Shown here piece by piece: positions 8,947 to 16,839 of a stretch of DNA of 46,444 nt; positions within the stretch are counted from its first letter, which is position 1; each line of letters opens with the position of its first letter. The position numbers were made by a program, and so were the translations under genes. The stretch comes from Verrucomicrobiota bacterium (lineage in GTDB: Bacteria > Chlamydiota > Chlamydiia > Chlamydiales > Rhabdochlamydiaceae): positions 1-46,444 of the forward strand of contig JAFEGH010000012.1 of assembly GCA_018240065.1 (NCBI GenBank). Reading direction: 5' to 3'. The notes beneath the pieces were generated by a model. The model was not told where the DNA came from and did no database searches. It was given only the letters and a program-made list of their open reading frames with translations.

Positions 8947-10320
8947 ATGAAAAAAATCTTTTCCTTTCTTGCAGTCGCCGTGCTCTTGGCAACGACATCT
9001 CTATTTACAAAAGAAAAAGAGATCGTCGTCTGGCATGCGTTCGAGGGGTTTCTCGCTGATAAATTCGCCGAAATCGTCGATGACTTCAACCACCAGTCCG
9101 GCGCCTACCGCATCACGTTAGTCAATAAGGGCAATTACACCGAGACCTACGAACGGGGCGTCCAGGCATTCGAGGAGGGAACGCCTCCTCATCTCCTCCA
9201 GGTCTATGAAGTCGCCACACAGACGATGATGCTCAGGCCCGACATCTTCTACTCGGTCGATGAGCTGATGCGCCGTTTCTTTAAAAAGTTCGATTCCGAT
9301 GTCTATATCGATGCTGTCCGCGACTTCTACTCGACCCCGGATAAAAAAATGTATTCCCTTCCCTGGAATGCTTCCACGGGGATCCTGTTCTATAACAAGC
9401 AGGCATTTAAAGAAGCGGGGCTTGATCCAGAGCTTCCTCCGAAGACCTGGGAAGACCTGGAAAAGATGGGGGTCAAACTGGTGAATGCCGGGTATATCGG
9501 ATTCGTCACCGCCTGGCCCGTCGCTTACCATTTAGAGCACGTGTGCTCCTGGAACAACCTTCCCTTCGCCACCCATGAAAATGGCCTGGGAGGACTTGAA
9601 GCGCGTTTAAATTTCAATGGACCTTATCAGATCCGCCACCTGGACAAACTCGTCGAATGGCAGGACAAGAAGATCTTCCGCTACGAGGGACGCTTCGTGA
9701 ACCAGCCGGAAAAGGTGTTCACCGATGGACAGAGCGCGATTTTGCTTCAGGGCGCCAACCGCTTCCCGATGTTGAAGAAAGGGTCTTCCCACCCGATCGG
9801 GGTCGGATTCCTTCCTTACTGGCAGGACATCGCCGGCTCCCCCTATCGCCTGAATATCGGGGGGTCCTCTTTTTGGGTCATGAAGGGTTTTGACGAAGAG
9901 ACTTACCGTGGGATTGCCCAGTTCCTGGCCTATCTTTCCCTTCCGGAGGTTCAGGCTTATTGGCACCAGCAGACAGGCTATCTGCCCATCACCGAAGCTG
10001 CCTATTACCTTTCCAAGAAGAAAGGGTTCTACGAGAAAAATCCCGCGGCAGAAATTGCTGTGCTTGAGGTGATGAACCAGAAGATCACCGGCAATACGAA
10101 AGGAATCCGCCTCGGCAATTACACTGTCATTCGTGAAAAGATCCTGGACTACATCGAAAAGGCTCTAAACGGAGAGATGACCGCCAAACAGGCACTGGAT
10201 AGAGCGGTCGAGGAAGGCAATGCTATTCTGACGCAGTTTGAAGAGGAACACTCCCAAAAGATCAACAGAGACCGTCAGGTCTCTTTCGTTCCTGTCGAAG
10301 CAACGAGCATCAAAAAATAA
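8947..10320 (+). CDS. ABC transporter substrate-binding protein, glycerol-3-phosphate (UgpB)-like
   Basis: A 457-residue periplasmic binding protein. It starts with an export signal (MKKIFSFLAVAVLLATTS), followed by IVVWHAFEG and the family-1 solute-binding pattern. NKGNYTETYERGVQAF and PPHLLQVYEVATQTMM closely resemble UgpB, which delivers glycerol 3-phosphate (or glycerophosphodiesters) to the UgpAE permease. The start has GAGGTG eight bases upstream, and a promoter and a terminator bracket the gene. No UgpA, UgpE or UgpC homologue is present in the window, so it is transcribed alone. The ligand is inferred from family resemblance; another sugar phosphate or sugar is possible. Confidence 0.85.
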   Translation: MKKIFSFLAVAVLLATTSLFTKEKEIVVWHAFEGFLADKFAEIVDDFNHQSGAYRITLVNKGNYTETYERGVQAFEEGTPPHLLQVYEVATQTMMLRPDIFYSVDELMRRFFKKFDSDVYIDAVRDFYSTPDKKMYSLPWNASTGILFYNKQAFKEAGLDPELPPKTWEDLEKMGVKLVNAGYIGFVTAWPVAYHLEHVCSWNNLPFATHENGLGGLEARLNFNGPYQIRHLDKLVEWQDKKIFRYEGRFVNQPEKVFTDGQSAILLQGANRFPMLKKGSSHPIGVGFLPYWQDIAGSPYRLNIGGSSFWVMKGFDEETYRGIAQFLAYLSLPEVQAYWHQQTGYLPITEAAYYLSKKKGFYEKNPAAEIAVLEVMNQKITGNTKGIRLGNYTVIREKILDYIEKALNGEMTAKQALDRAVEEGNAILTQFEEEHSQKINRDRQVSFVPVEATSIKK

Positions 10321-10334
10321 TTTTAGGTGCAGCG

Positions 10335-10373
10335 AAAAAATGAGTCCCGCCCAAAATGCGGGGCTCATTTTTT
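10335..10373. terminator. Bidirectional rho-independent terminator
   Basis: AAAAAATGAGTCCCGC and GCGGGGCTCATTTTTT form a long stem with A-run and T-run on the two sides. It serves both the ugpB-like gene (plus) and the convergent EEP-family gene (minus). Confidence 0.85.
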
Positions 10374-10381
10374 GATCGGTC

Positions 10382-11476
10382 TTAAGGACCTTCGTTGCAG
10401 ATGAAGAAATCGGGTTCGAGCAGGTGCACTGTCTCATTCAATCCCAGCATCGTTTCTTCCGCTGTATTCCCCATGATCTCATGCTGACCCTGGGAATAGA
10501 TCAGGAAGTGGTCGATCGATTTGGAATACAGGTCCAGGCCGATGTTCGTGCAATAAGGAGCGAGGAACTGGAAAGCGTAGCCGGCGGGAGTGTTCTTTTG
10601 GAACTGGGAGGACATCTCTACTTCATTGAAGTTCATATCGCCCATTGCAATCGTGACGGCGCCGGGAGTGGACACCGACGCAGCGTAGGCCGCAAGATCA
10701 GCGGGAGCCGGGTTGCCGGGCTCGCCGGGCAGGTGAGCGTTGATCACGCGGAAGGTCTGCTGCGCCCCTTCTTTTTGCACAAAGCACAGGTTCATCACAG
10801 TCCTTTCCGGTTGAATGGAAAAGACGCCGCTGTCGATCCTGCTTCTAGCAGGGTCGTAGTCGAGCACGCGCTTGTCATAAATGACGATGTTTTGATCCTT
10901 GGCAGCTGACTCAGAGCTCAAAATGACGCCGTATTCTTCGGGAAGCTGTCTCTGCAGCTCTTCGATGAAGGCAGGGCTGCACTCCTGAAGCGATACCACG
11001 GAGCGGGGGTGCGTCGGGTGGGCGAGCATCGACTTGATCATCTCGATCACATGCAGATCGCGGACGGTGAGCCTGGTGCCGTCGATATAGATGTGCTCCT
11101 GGGCGATTTGCGAGCGGGAGAGCCCCTGGGTGTTTTTCTCGACCCAACTCATATATTCAGAGTTCAGCACGTTCCAAGAGACCATGTTCACGCCATCGAT
11201 CGACATGCCGATCGGCAAGTGGTCGGAGGGAAACTGCCATCTTTCCTGCAATTCACCGACGAATTGTGTTTTTGGAACGCCTATTTGCTGGATGGAAATG
11301 AAATTAGACTGATAGGCGGTCTCAAACCGGATTTTGCGTAGCGAAGCGCTCTTTGTTCCCTTGGTCGCCGGAAATGTCGATTCGATGGGAGCTGGAGTTG
11401 GGGGAGCGATTGTTGCTGGAAGTGATGCCGGACCGACGATCAGGCCAGTGATAATGGGCATTAATTTTTCAGACAT
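10382..11476 (-). CDS. Endonuclease/exonuclease/phosphatase (EEP)-fold protein
   Basis: A 364-residue protein with the ordered EEP motifs: VSWNVLN, VVSLQE (metal-binding Glu), INAHLPG, AMGDMNF (Asp-x-Asn) and SIDHFLIY (Asp-His). These support a metal-dependent phosphoesterase of the DNase I, sphingomyelinase or inositol-phosphatase superfamily. The substrate is not readable. The ATG at 11476 is chosen because GAGGA lies six bases upstream; an ORF start at 11539 has no such support. The N-terminus has a short hydrophobic stretch (LMPIITGLIVGPASLPATIA) followed by a Pro/Ala linker, possibly a weak signal or anchor. A secreted nuclease or lipid phosphatase acting in the host is possible but unproven. 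Confidence 0.75.
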   Translation of the reverse strand: MSEKLMPIITGLIVGPASLPATIAPPTPAPIESTFPATKGTKSASLRKIRFETAYQSNFISIQQIGVPKTQFVGELQERWQFPSDHLPIGMSIDGVNMVSWNVLNSEYMSWVEKNTQGLSRSQIAQEHIYIDGTRLTVRDLHVIEMIKSMLAHPTHPRSVVSLQECSPAFIEELQRQLPEEYGVILSSESAAKDQNIVIYDKRVLDYDPARSRIDSGVFSIQPERTVMNLCFVQKEGAQQTFRVINAHLPGEPGNPAPADLAAYAASVSTPGAVTIAMGDMNFNEVEMSSQFQKNTPAGYAFQFLAPYCTNIGLDLYSKSIDHFLIYSQGQHEIMGNTAEETMLGLNETVHLLEPDFFICNEGP

Positions 11477-11784
11477 TATTCCTCGCAAAAAAATGTTTAA
11501 AGACTGAAAGATTATAACACGAAAGTTGAGCATGGTCAACTTAGTTTAAGAATGAATTTGAAATCCAAAATTGCTTGTTTTAGCTCTCAGAATTGCAGTT
11601 CCACATTCTCAATTTTCAAGAGGAATAAAATTTTTTTCGTTTGATATTGAATAAAAAATTTAATCGTGAGAATGTGAGTTTGAAAAAGTTGATAGGGGCC
11701 CGTCTTTCATAGGGTAGAAAGCGCAATCCGATCAAATGTTTTTAGCAACTAATTGCTGAATGAGAACACAACCTGGAGGAAACC
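11477..11784. promoter_or_regulatory. AT-rich divergent intergenic region with a 10-bp inverted repeat
   Basis: This 308-bp region separates the EEP gene from the histone-like gene. It contains CACATTCTCA at 11602-11611 and its exact complement TGAGAATGTG at 11667-11676, 55 bp apart. AT-rich tracts lie between them. They could be paired operator sites or arms of a long hairpin. No convincing -35/-10 pair was settled on. No open frame is supported. Confidence 0.35.
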
Positions 11785-11952
11785 ATGGCAAAGAAAAAAG
11801 CAAAAAAAACAGCTAAGAAATCTGTAAAGAAGAAAACGACAGCGAAGAAGAAAGCTGCTCCTAAAAAGAAAGCGGCGAAAAGATCTAAGAAAAGACCTAC
11901 TGCTGCAATGATGAAAAAAAGCATGACAGGCGGCGAGTGCTCTAAGTGCTAA
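11785..11952 (+). CDS. Lysine-rich histone H1-like protein (55 aa)
   Basis: A 55-residue, extremely basic protein: KKKAKKTAKK, then repeated KKxAAPKKKAAK segments, in the style of the C-terminal tails of eukaryotic H1 and chlamydial Hc1/Hc2. It probably binds and compacts DNA or RNA by charge. A strong ribosome binding site (GGAGGA) lies four bases before the ATG and a clear terminator follows. The C-terminus is unusual: after the basic tail it ends MTGGECSKC, giving a Cys-x-x-Cys pair at residues 52 and 55 that could bind metal or form a disulphide. It has its own transcription unit. In Chlamydia such proteins act in nucleoid condensation late in development; the same role here is inference. 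Confidence 0.75.
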   Translation: MAKKKAKKTAKKSVKKKTTAKKKAAPKKKAAKRSKKRPTAAMMKKSMTGGECSKC

Positions 11953-11977
11953 GTTGAAGTTTTTTGGATTCCATGTA

Positions 11978-12013
11978 AAACCTCGAGAGAATCAATCCTC
12001 GGGGTTTTTTTCT
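11978..12013 (+). terminator. Rho-independent terminator of the histone-like gene
   Basis: AAACCTCGAG and CTCGGGGTTT pair (one G-T pair) around a 10-base loop and are followed by a run of seven T residues. It lies 25 bp after the stop. Confidence 0.85.
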
Positions 12014-12061
12014 TTAGTCTGTCTTCCCCCGATTCTCTACAAGCCATCCAATTAATGCCGA

Positions 12062-12091
12062 TTGAACGGGATCTTTAGCGCATGCTATAAA
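12062..12091 (+). promoter_or_regulatory. Probable promoter of the GT17-like gene
   Basis: TTGAAC (12062-12067) and TATAAA (12086-12091) are separated by 18 bp. The gene's Shine-Dalgarno CGGAG and ATG follow about 50-60 bp later. Confidence 0.45.
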
Positions 12092-12152
12092 TTCGAGCAA
12101 TTTAAGCGCCACCCCTCACTGCATCTTGTAAAACCTATCTCGGAGTATCTTA

Positions 12153-13091
12153 ATGATGAAAAAAATCCTCCTTCATTTGGTTTCCTACGCTCTCTTATTT
12201 TCAGCAGCAAGCGGCAACGCTAAAATTTATGATTGCTTCATGTTTTTCAATGAGATCGATCTTCTTAAAATGCGTTTGCAGGAACTGGATGAAGTTGTCG
12301 ATCACTTTGTCCTGGTCGAAAATATTGAAACTCAGCGAGTGGACTTAAAACCTCTCTATTTTAATGAAAATCGGCAACTCTTTGAAAAGTACTTAAACAA
12401 AATCATTCATGTGATTGTTGACGAGAGACATCCTGAAATGGATTTGTGGGGAATAGAAAATTTTCAGCGCAACTGTATTGCTCGAGGGCTGATCAATTGC
12501 CAGCCTACAGATATCATCGTTATCTCTGACTTGGACGAAATCCCCCGCCCTGAATTGATTCGATCGCTGCCCGATTCGCTCCCCGAGCGAAGTTGGAATC
12601 TTTTCAAGGAGGGAAAAGGAAAAAAGTTCAAAGTCCATAACAAGAAGAAAAAAGGCCCTGGAAAAGCAGAGAAAATGTTTTATCTGGACGGGGCCAGAGC
12701 ATTTGAAATGCCGATTTATTTTTTCCAATTGAATCGACAAACTGCAAATGGCGAAACTTGGGGAGGCGGCCCCTGGGTGGGTACAGTTGCGACAACCTAT
12801 GCGATGTTTGGAAAATTTGGGGCGGAGCATTTCCGCAATTATCGCTGGAAATTTCCGCGGATAAGCAATGCCGGGTGGCATTTTACATGGATGGGCGGGA
12901 GGGACAAAATCAGACTTAAAACACGCAGTACCGTAGAAGGGAATTCAAATGTAGAGCCAGCGTCCGACGCTGAGATCGATCAGATCATCAATAGCCATCC
13001 TGTTGTCCCTATTGACAGCAGCTTTCCAAGATATCTGCAGAACAATGTAGATTATCTTCGGTCGATCGGGTTCATCGCCGATGCAAATTGA
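12153..13091 (+). CDS. Glycosyltransferase, GT17 (beta-1,4-GlcNAc-transferase)-like
   Basis: A 312-residue protein resembling family GT17, whose animal members add the bisecting GlcNAc to N-glycans. The family opening IYDCFMFFNEIDLLKMRLQE starts at residue 25, followed by DHFVLVENIETQ, KPLYFNENR and the acidic motif VISDLDEIPRPE (Asp126-Leu-Asp128). Residues 1-23 look like a signal peptide (MMKKILLHLVSYALLFSAAS), so the enzyme may leave the cytoplasm, which is odd for a nucleotide-sugar enzyme. The start (tandem ATGs, the first used) has CGGAG upstream. A Lys-rich insertion (GKGKKFKVHNKKKKGPGK) lies mid-protein. Donor and acceptor are unknown. Confidence 0.75.
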   Translation: MMKKILLHLVSYALLFSAASGNAKIYDCFMFFNEIDLLKMRLQELDEVVDHFVLVENIETQRVDLKPLYFNENRQLFEKYLNKIIHVIVDERHPEMDLWGIENFQRNCIARGLINCQPTDIIVISDLDEIPRPELIRSLPDSLPERSWNLFKEGKGKKFKVHNKKKKGPGKAEKMFYLDGARAFEMPIYFFQLNRQTANGETWGGGPWVGTVATTYAMFGKFGAEHFRNYRWKFPRISNAGWHFTWMGGRDKIRLKTRSTVEGNSNVEPASDAEIDQIINSHPVVPIDSSFPRYLQNNVDYLRSIGFIADAN

Positions 13092-13137
13092 TCTATTCGA
13101 AATCATGCCGGGTGTGTAGAGGCAAAAGGTCTGCTAT

Positions 13138-14172
13138 TCAGCGGAGTCGGGTATAAATCTTAAGAAGAGGGAGGAATCTAAATACTCCTTTCTTTTGCTC
13201 TTTCACCAATTGACTTTTTTTCAATTCCTGTAAAAGCTCGGTGGACCCATGGGCCTTTTTCCATGCAGAGAGGGTGAAGACGGGATACTTGAAAAGCAGT
13301 TCGCGAGACTTTGGATCCATCTCGGGGAGCCGAGCGTAGACTGAGGCGATCTGCAGTATGGTTCTTCGTAAGCGCCGGGCTTCTCTGATGATCCCCTTCA
13401 GGAAAAAAACGATCCAGTTTTCCCAATTGTTTTCTTCGGTTGTTTGAAACAGCGTTTGAAAATATTGGAGCCGGTTTTTTTTGAAATAGCCGCTTAAGAA
13501 GAAGAAGGGGATGGGCAGCAGATTCTTTTTATAGAGAAAGAGAGGAATCCATATCCGCGCGATCCGACCATTGCCATCCATAAAAGGGTGAATGATGAGC
13601 AATTGGGCCATTGCCAGTGCAATTTGCAGGAGCGGCTCTTTTTCCTTCCGCTTCATGTAGCGGAAGAGCTGTTCCATCATTTCAGGGACCTCTTTTTTGT
13701 GGGGAGGATAAAAGTATGCTTCTTCGATGGTGCAGTCAGAAGGGCCGATCCAGTTCTGCCGGTTTCTGTAGCGCCCCAAGTCGACTTTAGGGGAAGTGGC
13801 CCGCTTGGCGATGGCGTGGATCCGGCAGGTCTGTTTCTTGGAAAATGGAGAGTGGGCGATGTCGCGGGACGCCCAGGCGAGCGCTTCCATGTAGTCGAGG
13901 ATTTGAGCTGCAGCGCGATCCTTTTTTGGGTTTTCCAGTAATTTTGCGAGGGGAATATGGATTTTTTGGGAGTCCAGTGATTCGATCGCTTCCCATGTCA
14001 AGAGATGAGAGAAGAGGGGGGACGGGGCGCATTGCAGTACAGTGCGATATTCCTTCAGTGTCCGATTGGCTTTACGCAGAACATTAGCAAAAGCTTTGGT
14101 CTTCAGCTTTGCCGGGGGGAATGGACGCGGGGGAAAGGGGAAGATCTGTTTTGTTTTAGGGGATTGAAGCAT
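13138..14172 (-). CDS. Fic-domain protein (probable AMPylator or related transferase)
   Basis: A 344-residue Fic protein. The complete active-site loop HPFMDGNGRIAR is at residues 195-206, with catalytic His195. It is preceded by the family stretch LGRYRNRQNWIGP and the PPHKKEVP flap. Fic enzymes usually transfer AMP from ATP onto a Ser, Thr or Tyr. In class II proteins an N-terminal (S/T)xxxE(G/N) helix blocks ATP. Here the matching place, EAIESLDSQKI (residues 61-71), has Gln-Lys where Glu-Gly or Glu-Asn is expected. The C-terminal region resembles a winged helix. No signal peptide is seen; type III delivery is possible but not shown. An inverted-repeat element lies just upstream. Confidence 0.88.
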   Translation of the reverse strand: MLQSPKTKQIFPFPPRPFPPAKLKTKAFANVLRKANRTLKEYRTVLQCAPSPLFSHLLTWEAIESLDSQKIHIPLAKLLENPKKDRAAAQILDYMEALAWASRDIAHSPFSKKQTCRIHAIAKRATSPKVDLGRYRNRQNWIGPSDCTIEEAYFYPPHKKEVPEMMEQLFRYMKRKEKEPLLQIALAMAQLLIIHPFMDGNGRIARIWIPLFLYKKNLLPIPFFFLSGYFKKNRLQYFQTLFQTTEENNWENWIVFFLKGIIREARRLRRTILQIASVYARLPEMDPKSRELLFKYPVFTLSAWKKAHGSTELLQELKKSQLVKEQKKGVFRFLPLLKIYTRLR

Positions 14173-14218
14173 TTCTACACATCAAGTGTTTCAATGTCCT
14201 TATAATCAAGCTTACAAT

Positions 14219-14339
14219 TATACCCAAACAACTTCAAAACCTGGAGTTGGACAGCGCGAATGCAGGTGGAATTTGCAATAGGAAATCACTTGTGATCTTT
14301 GGCGCTGCCAAAAACAAGCTTTGGAGTTGTTTGGGTATA
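14219..14339. repeat. Inverted-repeat (MITE-like) element, copy 1
   Basis: A 117-bp element between TA dinucleotides. It begins TACCCAAACAACTTCAAAAC and ends in the imperfect complement TTGGAGTTGTTTGGGTA. Inside, ATCACTTGTGATCTTTGGCGC matches one arm of the central palindrome of copy 3. It lies between the fic start and the dnaJ end, with no coding capacity. Confidence 0.85.
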
Positions 14340-14405
14340 AATCCCAGTCAGCCGGCGCTGACCGGGTCTATGAGGTTTTTTCGGCTTTGCCGTAGAAGCG
14401 GTTGA

Positions 14406-15569
14406 TCAATTCGAAAAAAAAACCTTTAGCTTGTCGAAGAAACTGCGCTTGCGAGGGGAATTCTGCTCTTTCTCCAGTTCCCCGAATTGGCGGAGGAGAT
14501 CTTTCTGCTTTTCGCTAAGGCTCACCGGCGTTTCGACGATGACCTTGACCATCATATCCCCTTTGCTGCGGCCGTGGACGTTAGGAGCTCCTTCGCCTTT
14601 GACACGCAATGTCTTTCCGCTCTGAGTTCCTTCAGGAATCGAGATGCGGCAAGAGCCGCCGTGAGGCGTGGGAAGTTCTTTTTTGCATCCGAGCGCGGCC
14701 TCTGAAAAGCTTAAAGGGAGTTCAACTGAGATATCATCCCCTTCTCTCTGGAAGACCGAATGGGGTTCCACAGAGATGAAGACGTAAAGGTCGCCGTTTG
14801 GGCCGCCGCCCTCTCCTGCATCTCCGTAGCCCGACATGCGCAGACGCATTCCTGTGTCGACGCCGGCCGGAACTTTGATCTTGATGTGCTGTTTCTTTTT
14901 GACTCGCCCATCCCCATGGCAGTCGGAGCAGGGATCAGTGACCGTTTTACCTTTTCCGTAGCACTGCGGACAGACGCTGGTCATGCTGAAAAATCCGCGA
15001 CTCTGATGGATCTGTCCCGACCCGCGGCACCGTGTGCACTTTTTGATGCTGCTGGAATTGGCAGCTCCCGAACCATCGCATTTGGAGCAGGTAGCGTAAT
15101 TATTGAGAGCGGCCTCTTTTTCTACGCCCTTCATCGCTTCTTCAAAGGAGATGGAGAGGTTCATTTTTTTGCTGGCGCCCTGCCGTCCCTCGTCTTCAGC
15201 GCCTTCCGGATCGAAGCCGAAGAAGGAGTCGAAGATCGAATCACCCCCGCCCGGTTGGCCGCCGCCGCCGAAAGCTCCCATGAACGTGCGCAGGGCTTCT
15301 TCCATCGAGGAGAAACCGGCGTGGTCGCTTGGTCCGCCCATGCCAGCGCCCCGTAAAGCGTCAGCGCCGTACTGATCGTAGATTTGACGTTTTTTTTCAT
15401 CGCTCAAGATCTCGTATGCTTCTGAGATCTCTTTGAAGCTCTTCTCCGCCTGTTTGTCGCCGGGGTTGCGATCAGGGTGGTATTTGAGAGCGTTTTTGCG
15501 ATAGGCTTTTTTGATTTCATCTTGGGTAGCGGAACGTGAAAGACCCAAAACCTCGTAGTAGTCACTCAT
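14406..15569 (-). CDS. dnaJ: Chaperone protein DnaJ
   Basis: A 387-residue type I DnaJ (Hsp40), co-chaperone of DnaK. The J domain carries His31-Pro-Asp33. A Gly/Phe-rich stretch (about 73-125) follows. Four CxxCxGxG zinc repeats use cysteines 161/164, 178/181, 200/203 and 214/217. A C-terminal substrate-binding region follows, with [14 protein letters not shown] and [15 protein letters not shown]. Length and domain order are normal. It is downstream of rpsU on the same strand, as in C. trachomatis (CT341-CT342), but a hairpin and a good promoter lie between them, so it can be transcribed independently. No CIRCE/HrcA operator was seen upstream. Confidence 0.97.
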   Translation of the reverse strand: MSDYYEVLGLSRSATQDEIKKAYRKNALKYHPDRNPGDKQAEKSFKEISEAYEILSDEKKRQIYDQYGADALRGAGMGGPSDHAGFSSMEEALRTFMGAFGGGGQPGGGDSIFDSFFGFDPEGAEDEGRQGASKKMNLSISFEEAMKGVEKEAALNNYATCSKCDGSGAANSSSIKKCTRCRGSGQIHQSRGFFSMTSVCPQCYGKGKTVTDPCSDCHGDGRVKKKQHIKIKVPAGVDTGMRLRMSGYGDAGEGGGPNGDLYVFISVEPHSVFQREGDDISVELPLSFSEAALGCKKELPTPHGGSCRISIPEGTQSGKTLRVKGEGAPNVHGRSKGDMMVKVIVETPVSLSEKQKDLLRQFGELEKEQNSPRKRSFFDKLKVFFSN

Positions 15570-15607
15570 GATAGTAATACTTTTTTTGATGTGATTCTAT
15601 GGGATTG

Positions 15608-15637
15608 AGTATAGCGAACGCGACCTTAATCCATCAA
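15608..15637 (-). promoter_or_regulatory. Probable promoter of dnaJ
   Basis: On the minus strand, TTGATG and TATACT (five of six consensus bases) are 18 bp apart, starting transcription about 30 bp before the dnaJ ATG. Confidence 0.5.
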
Positions 15638-15638
15638 G

Positions 15639-15673
15639 AAATTTAGCAAATAGGAACTCCAATTGCTAAATTT
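15639..15673 (-). terminator. Hairpin between rpsU and dnaJ
   Basis: AAATTTAGCAA and its perfect complement TTGCTAAATTT flank a 13-base loop just after the rpsU stop. The T content after the stem is modest, so it may be a partial terminator or an mRNA-stabilising structure. Confidence 0.5.
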
Positions 15674-15679
15674 GGAGAA

Positions 15680-15877
15680 TTACATACTATAGTTGCGTGG
15701 CTTAGTCTTCTTGTATTTTTGCGCAGCTTTTGATTTCGCCCGGCTTTTGACAGAAGGTTTGTCATAGAAGCGGTGTGCCTTCGCAGATTTCATGATCCCT
15801 TCTTTATCGAGCTTCTTTTTAAGTGCTCTCAATGCTTTATCGATGGGTTCCCCGATGCGAACTTTAACACTTGGCAT
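15680..15877 (-). CDS. rpsU: 30S ribosomal protein bS21
   Basis: A 65-residue, very basic protein starting [20 protein letters not shown], with [20 protein letters not shown] in the second half, both typical of chlamydial bS21. It binds the 30S platform near the anti-Shine-Dalgarno and helps mRNA start selection. The start was chosen by family alignment. An ATG two codons earlier (15883) is also possible, since AGGA lies only four bases before that one. It sits between tsaB and dnaJ, as in C. trachomatis CT342. Confidence 0.93.
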   Translation of the reverse strand: MPSVKVRIGEPIDKALRALKKKLDKEGIMKSAKAHRFYDKPSVKSRAKSKAAQKYKKTKPRNYSM

Positions 15878-16014
15878 GGACATCTTATCCTGATTTGTTA
15901 ATGCCTGCTGAGCAATTGTTTGCCCAAACAGGTTAAAATTTAAAATGAAAACAAAATACACGTGTTTTGTTTTGTGTGGCCTAATCTTAAGAGATGGGGA
16001 GATATTTTTTCAAC

Positions 16015-16629
16015 TTAGAAAGGGGTGTGCAGGTATTGCAGCTCGATATTTTCAGGGGAGGAAGGCTGGGTTGTCAGGAGGTATTGGCAGAGGAGGGAGA
16101 GGTTGGGAACGGGTGCCAAACAAGGCTTCTCTTTCATGGACAGAGGCAGGGATTGCGGTGTTGGGCAGACGAGAAAATCGACATTTTCAGTATGTGCTGC
16201 AACTGTGTCGGAGGGGATCAATTCGGAGATTTCTTGCCGAAGGGGGCCTGTTTCCCGCGTTCCTTTGAGCAGGAAAAAGGGGCCGGCTCTAGTAGGGAGG
16301 AGAAAAGCGAACGATCCTGAGCTCTGAGGGATGAATGCAAGGGGCGAACTGAAGGGTTTCATGGGGATTTGCAAGGCAAATGCGAGGCTTTTGGCGACCG
16401 CTGCGCCAAGTCGGGTCCCCGTATAGGAACCGGGGCCGATGCCGGCGGCGATAGCTGTCAGTCCGGAGAGTTCAAGCGCGCATCTCTGCATCAAGGATTG
16501 GATCGAGGGGAGGAGATTTTTGGAAAGGTTGTTTTGATGAGGGAAGATTTCTTCCGCGACAATCCGGTCCTCTTTTGCGAGGGCGATCAGGCAAAGATCA
16601 GTGCTTGTGTCGATAATTAAAATGGTCAT
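16015..16629 (-). CDS. tsaB: tRNA threonylcarbamoyladenosine biosynthesis protein TsaB
   Basis: A 204-residue ASKHA-fold protein. MTILIIDTSTDLCLIAL is the N-terminal phosphate-1-like strand and GIGPGSYTGTRLGAAVAKSLA (residues 64-84) is the TsaB signature. TsaB binds TsaD and TsaE to make the t6A modification at A37 of ANN-decoding tRNAs. The ATG at 16629 is chosen because AAGG lies eight bases upstream and it begins at the conserved strand; an earlier in-frame ATG at 16653 is less likely. The C-terminal half is shorter and less conserved than in E. coli. The position next to rpsU and dnaJ matches C. trachomatis CT343. Confidence 0.88.
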   Translation of the reverse strand: MTILIIDTSTDLCLIALAKEDRIVAEEIFPHQNNLSKNLLPSIQSLMQRCALELSGLTAIAAGIGPGSYTGTRLGAAVAKSLAFALQIPMKPFSSPLAFIPQSSGSFAFLLPTRAGPFFLLKGTRETGPLRQEISELIPSDTVAAHTENVDFLVCPTPQSLPLSMKEKPCLAPVPNLSLLCQYLLTTQPSSPENIELQYLHTPF

Positions 16630-16780
16630 GACTTTGGCCTTGGAGGATAGCATATTTCTTAATCGGTGGGAAATTAAAAAGGAGACCCCCTTGGGCGCGA
16701 GCTTTCCGGAGATGAACCAATAGAGGCTGTTTTTTTCATAAAAAGCTAATGATGAATAACATAAATAATAAATTACGGGG

Positions 16781-16809
16781 TTGCAAAATAGAAATTCGAT
16801 TGCTAGTAT
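16781..16809 (+). promoter_or_regulatory. Probable promoter of the adenylate cyclase gene
   Basis: TTGCAA (16781-16786) and TAGTAT (16804-16809) are exactly 17 bp apart in an AT-rich region, about 30 bp before the GTG start. Confidence 0.45.
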
Positions 16810-16839
16810 CCAGATTATTAACCTTATTAAGTAAACCTT

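Noticed and set aside
11742..11924. Minus-strand Phe/Ala-rich ORF of 60 codons
   Set aside because: It is the exact antisense shadow of the lysine-rich histone-like gene; AAG/AAA codons read backwards give Phe and Leu.
15570..15679. CIRCE/HrcA heat-shock operator upstream of dnaJ
   Set aside because: No TTAGCACTC-N9-GAGTGCTAA match. The inverted repeat present (AAATTTAGCAA) is different and fits a hairpin between genes.
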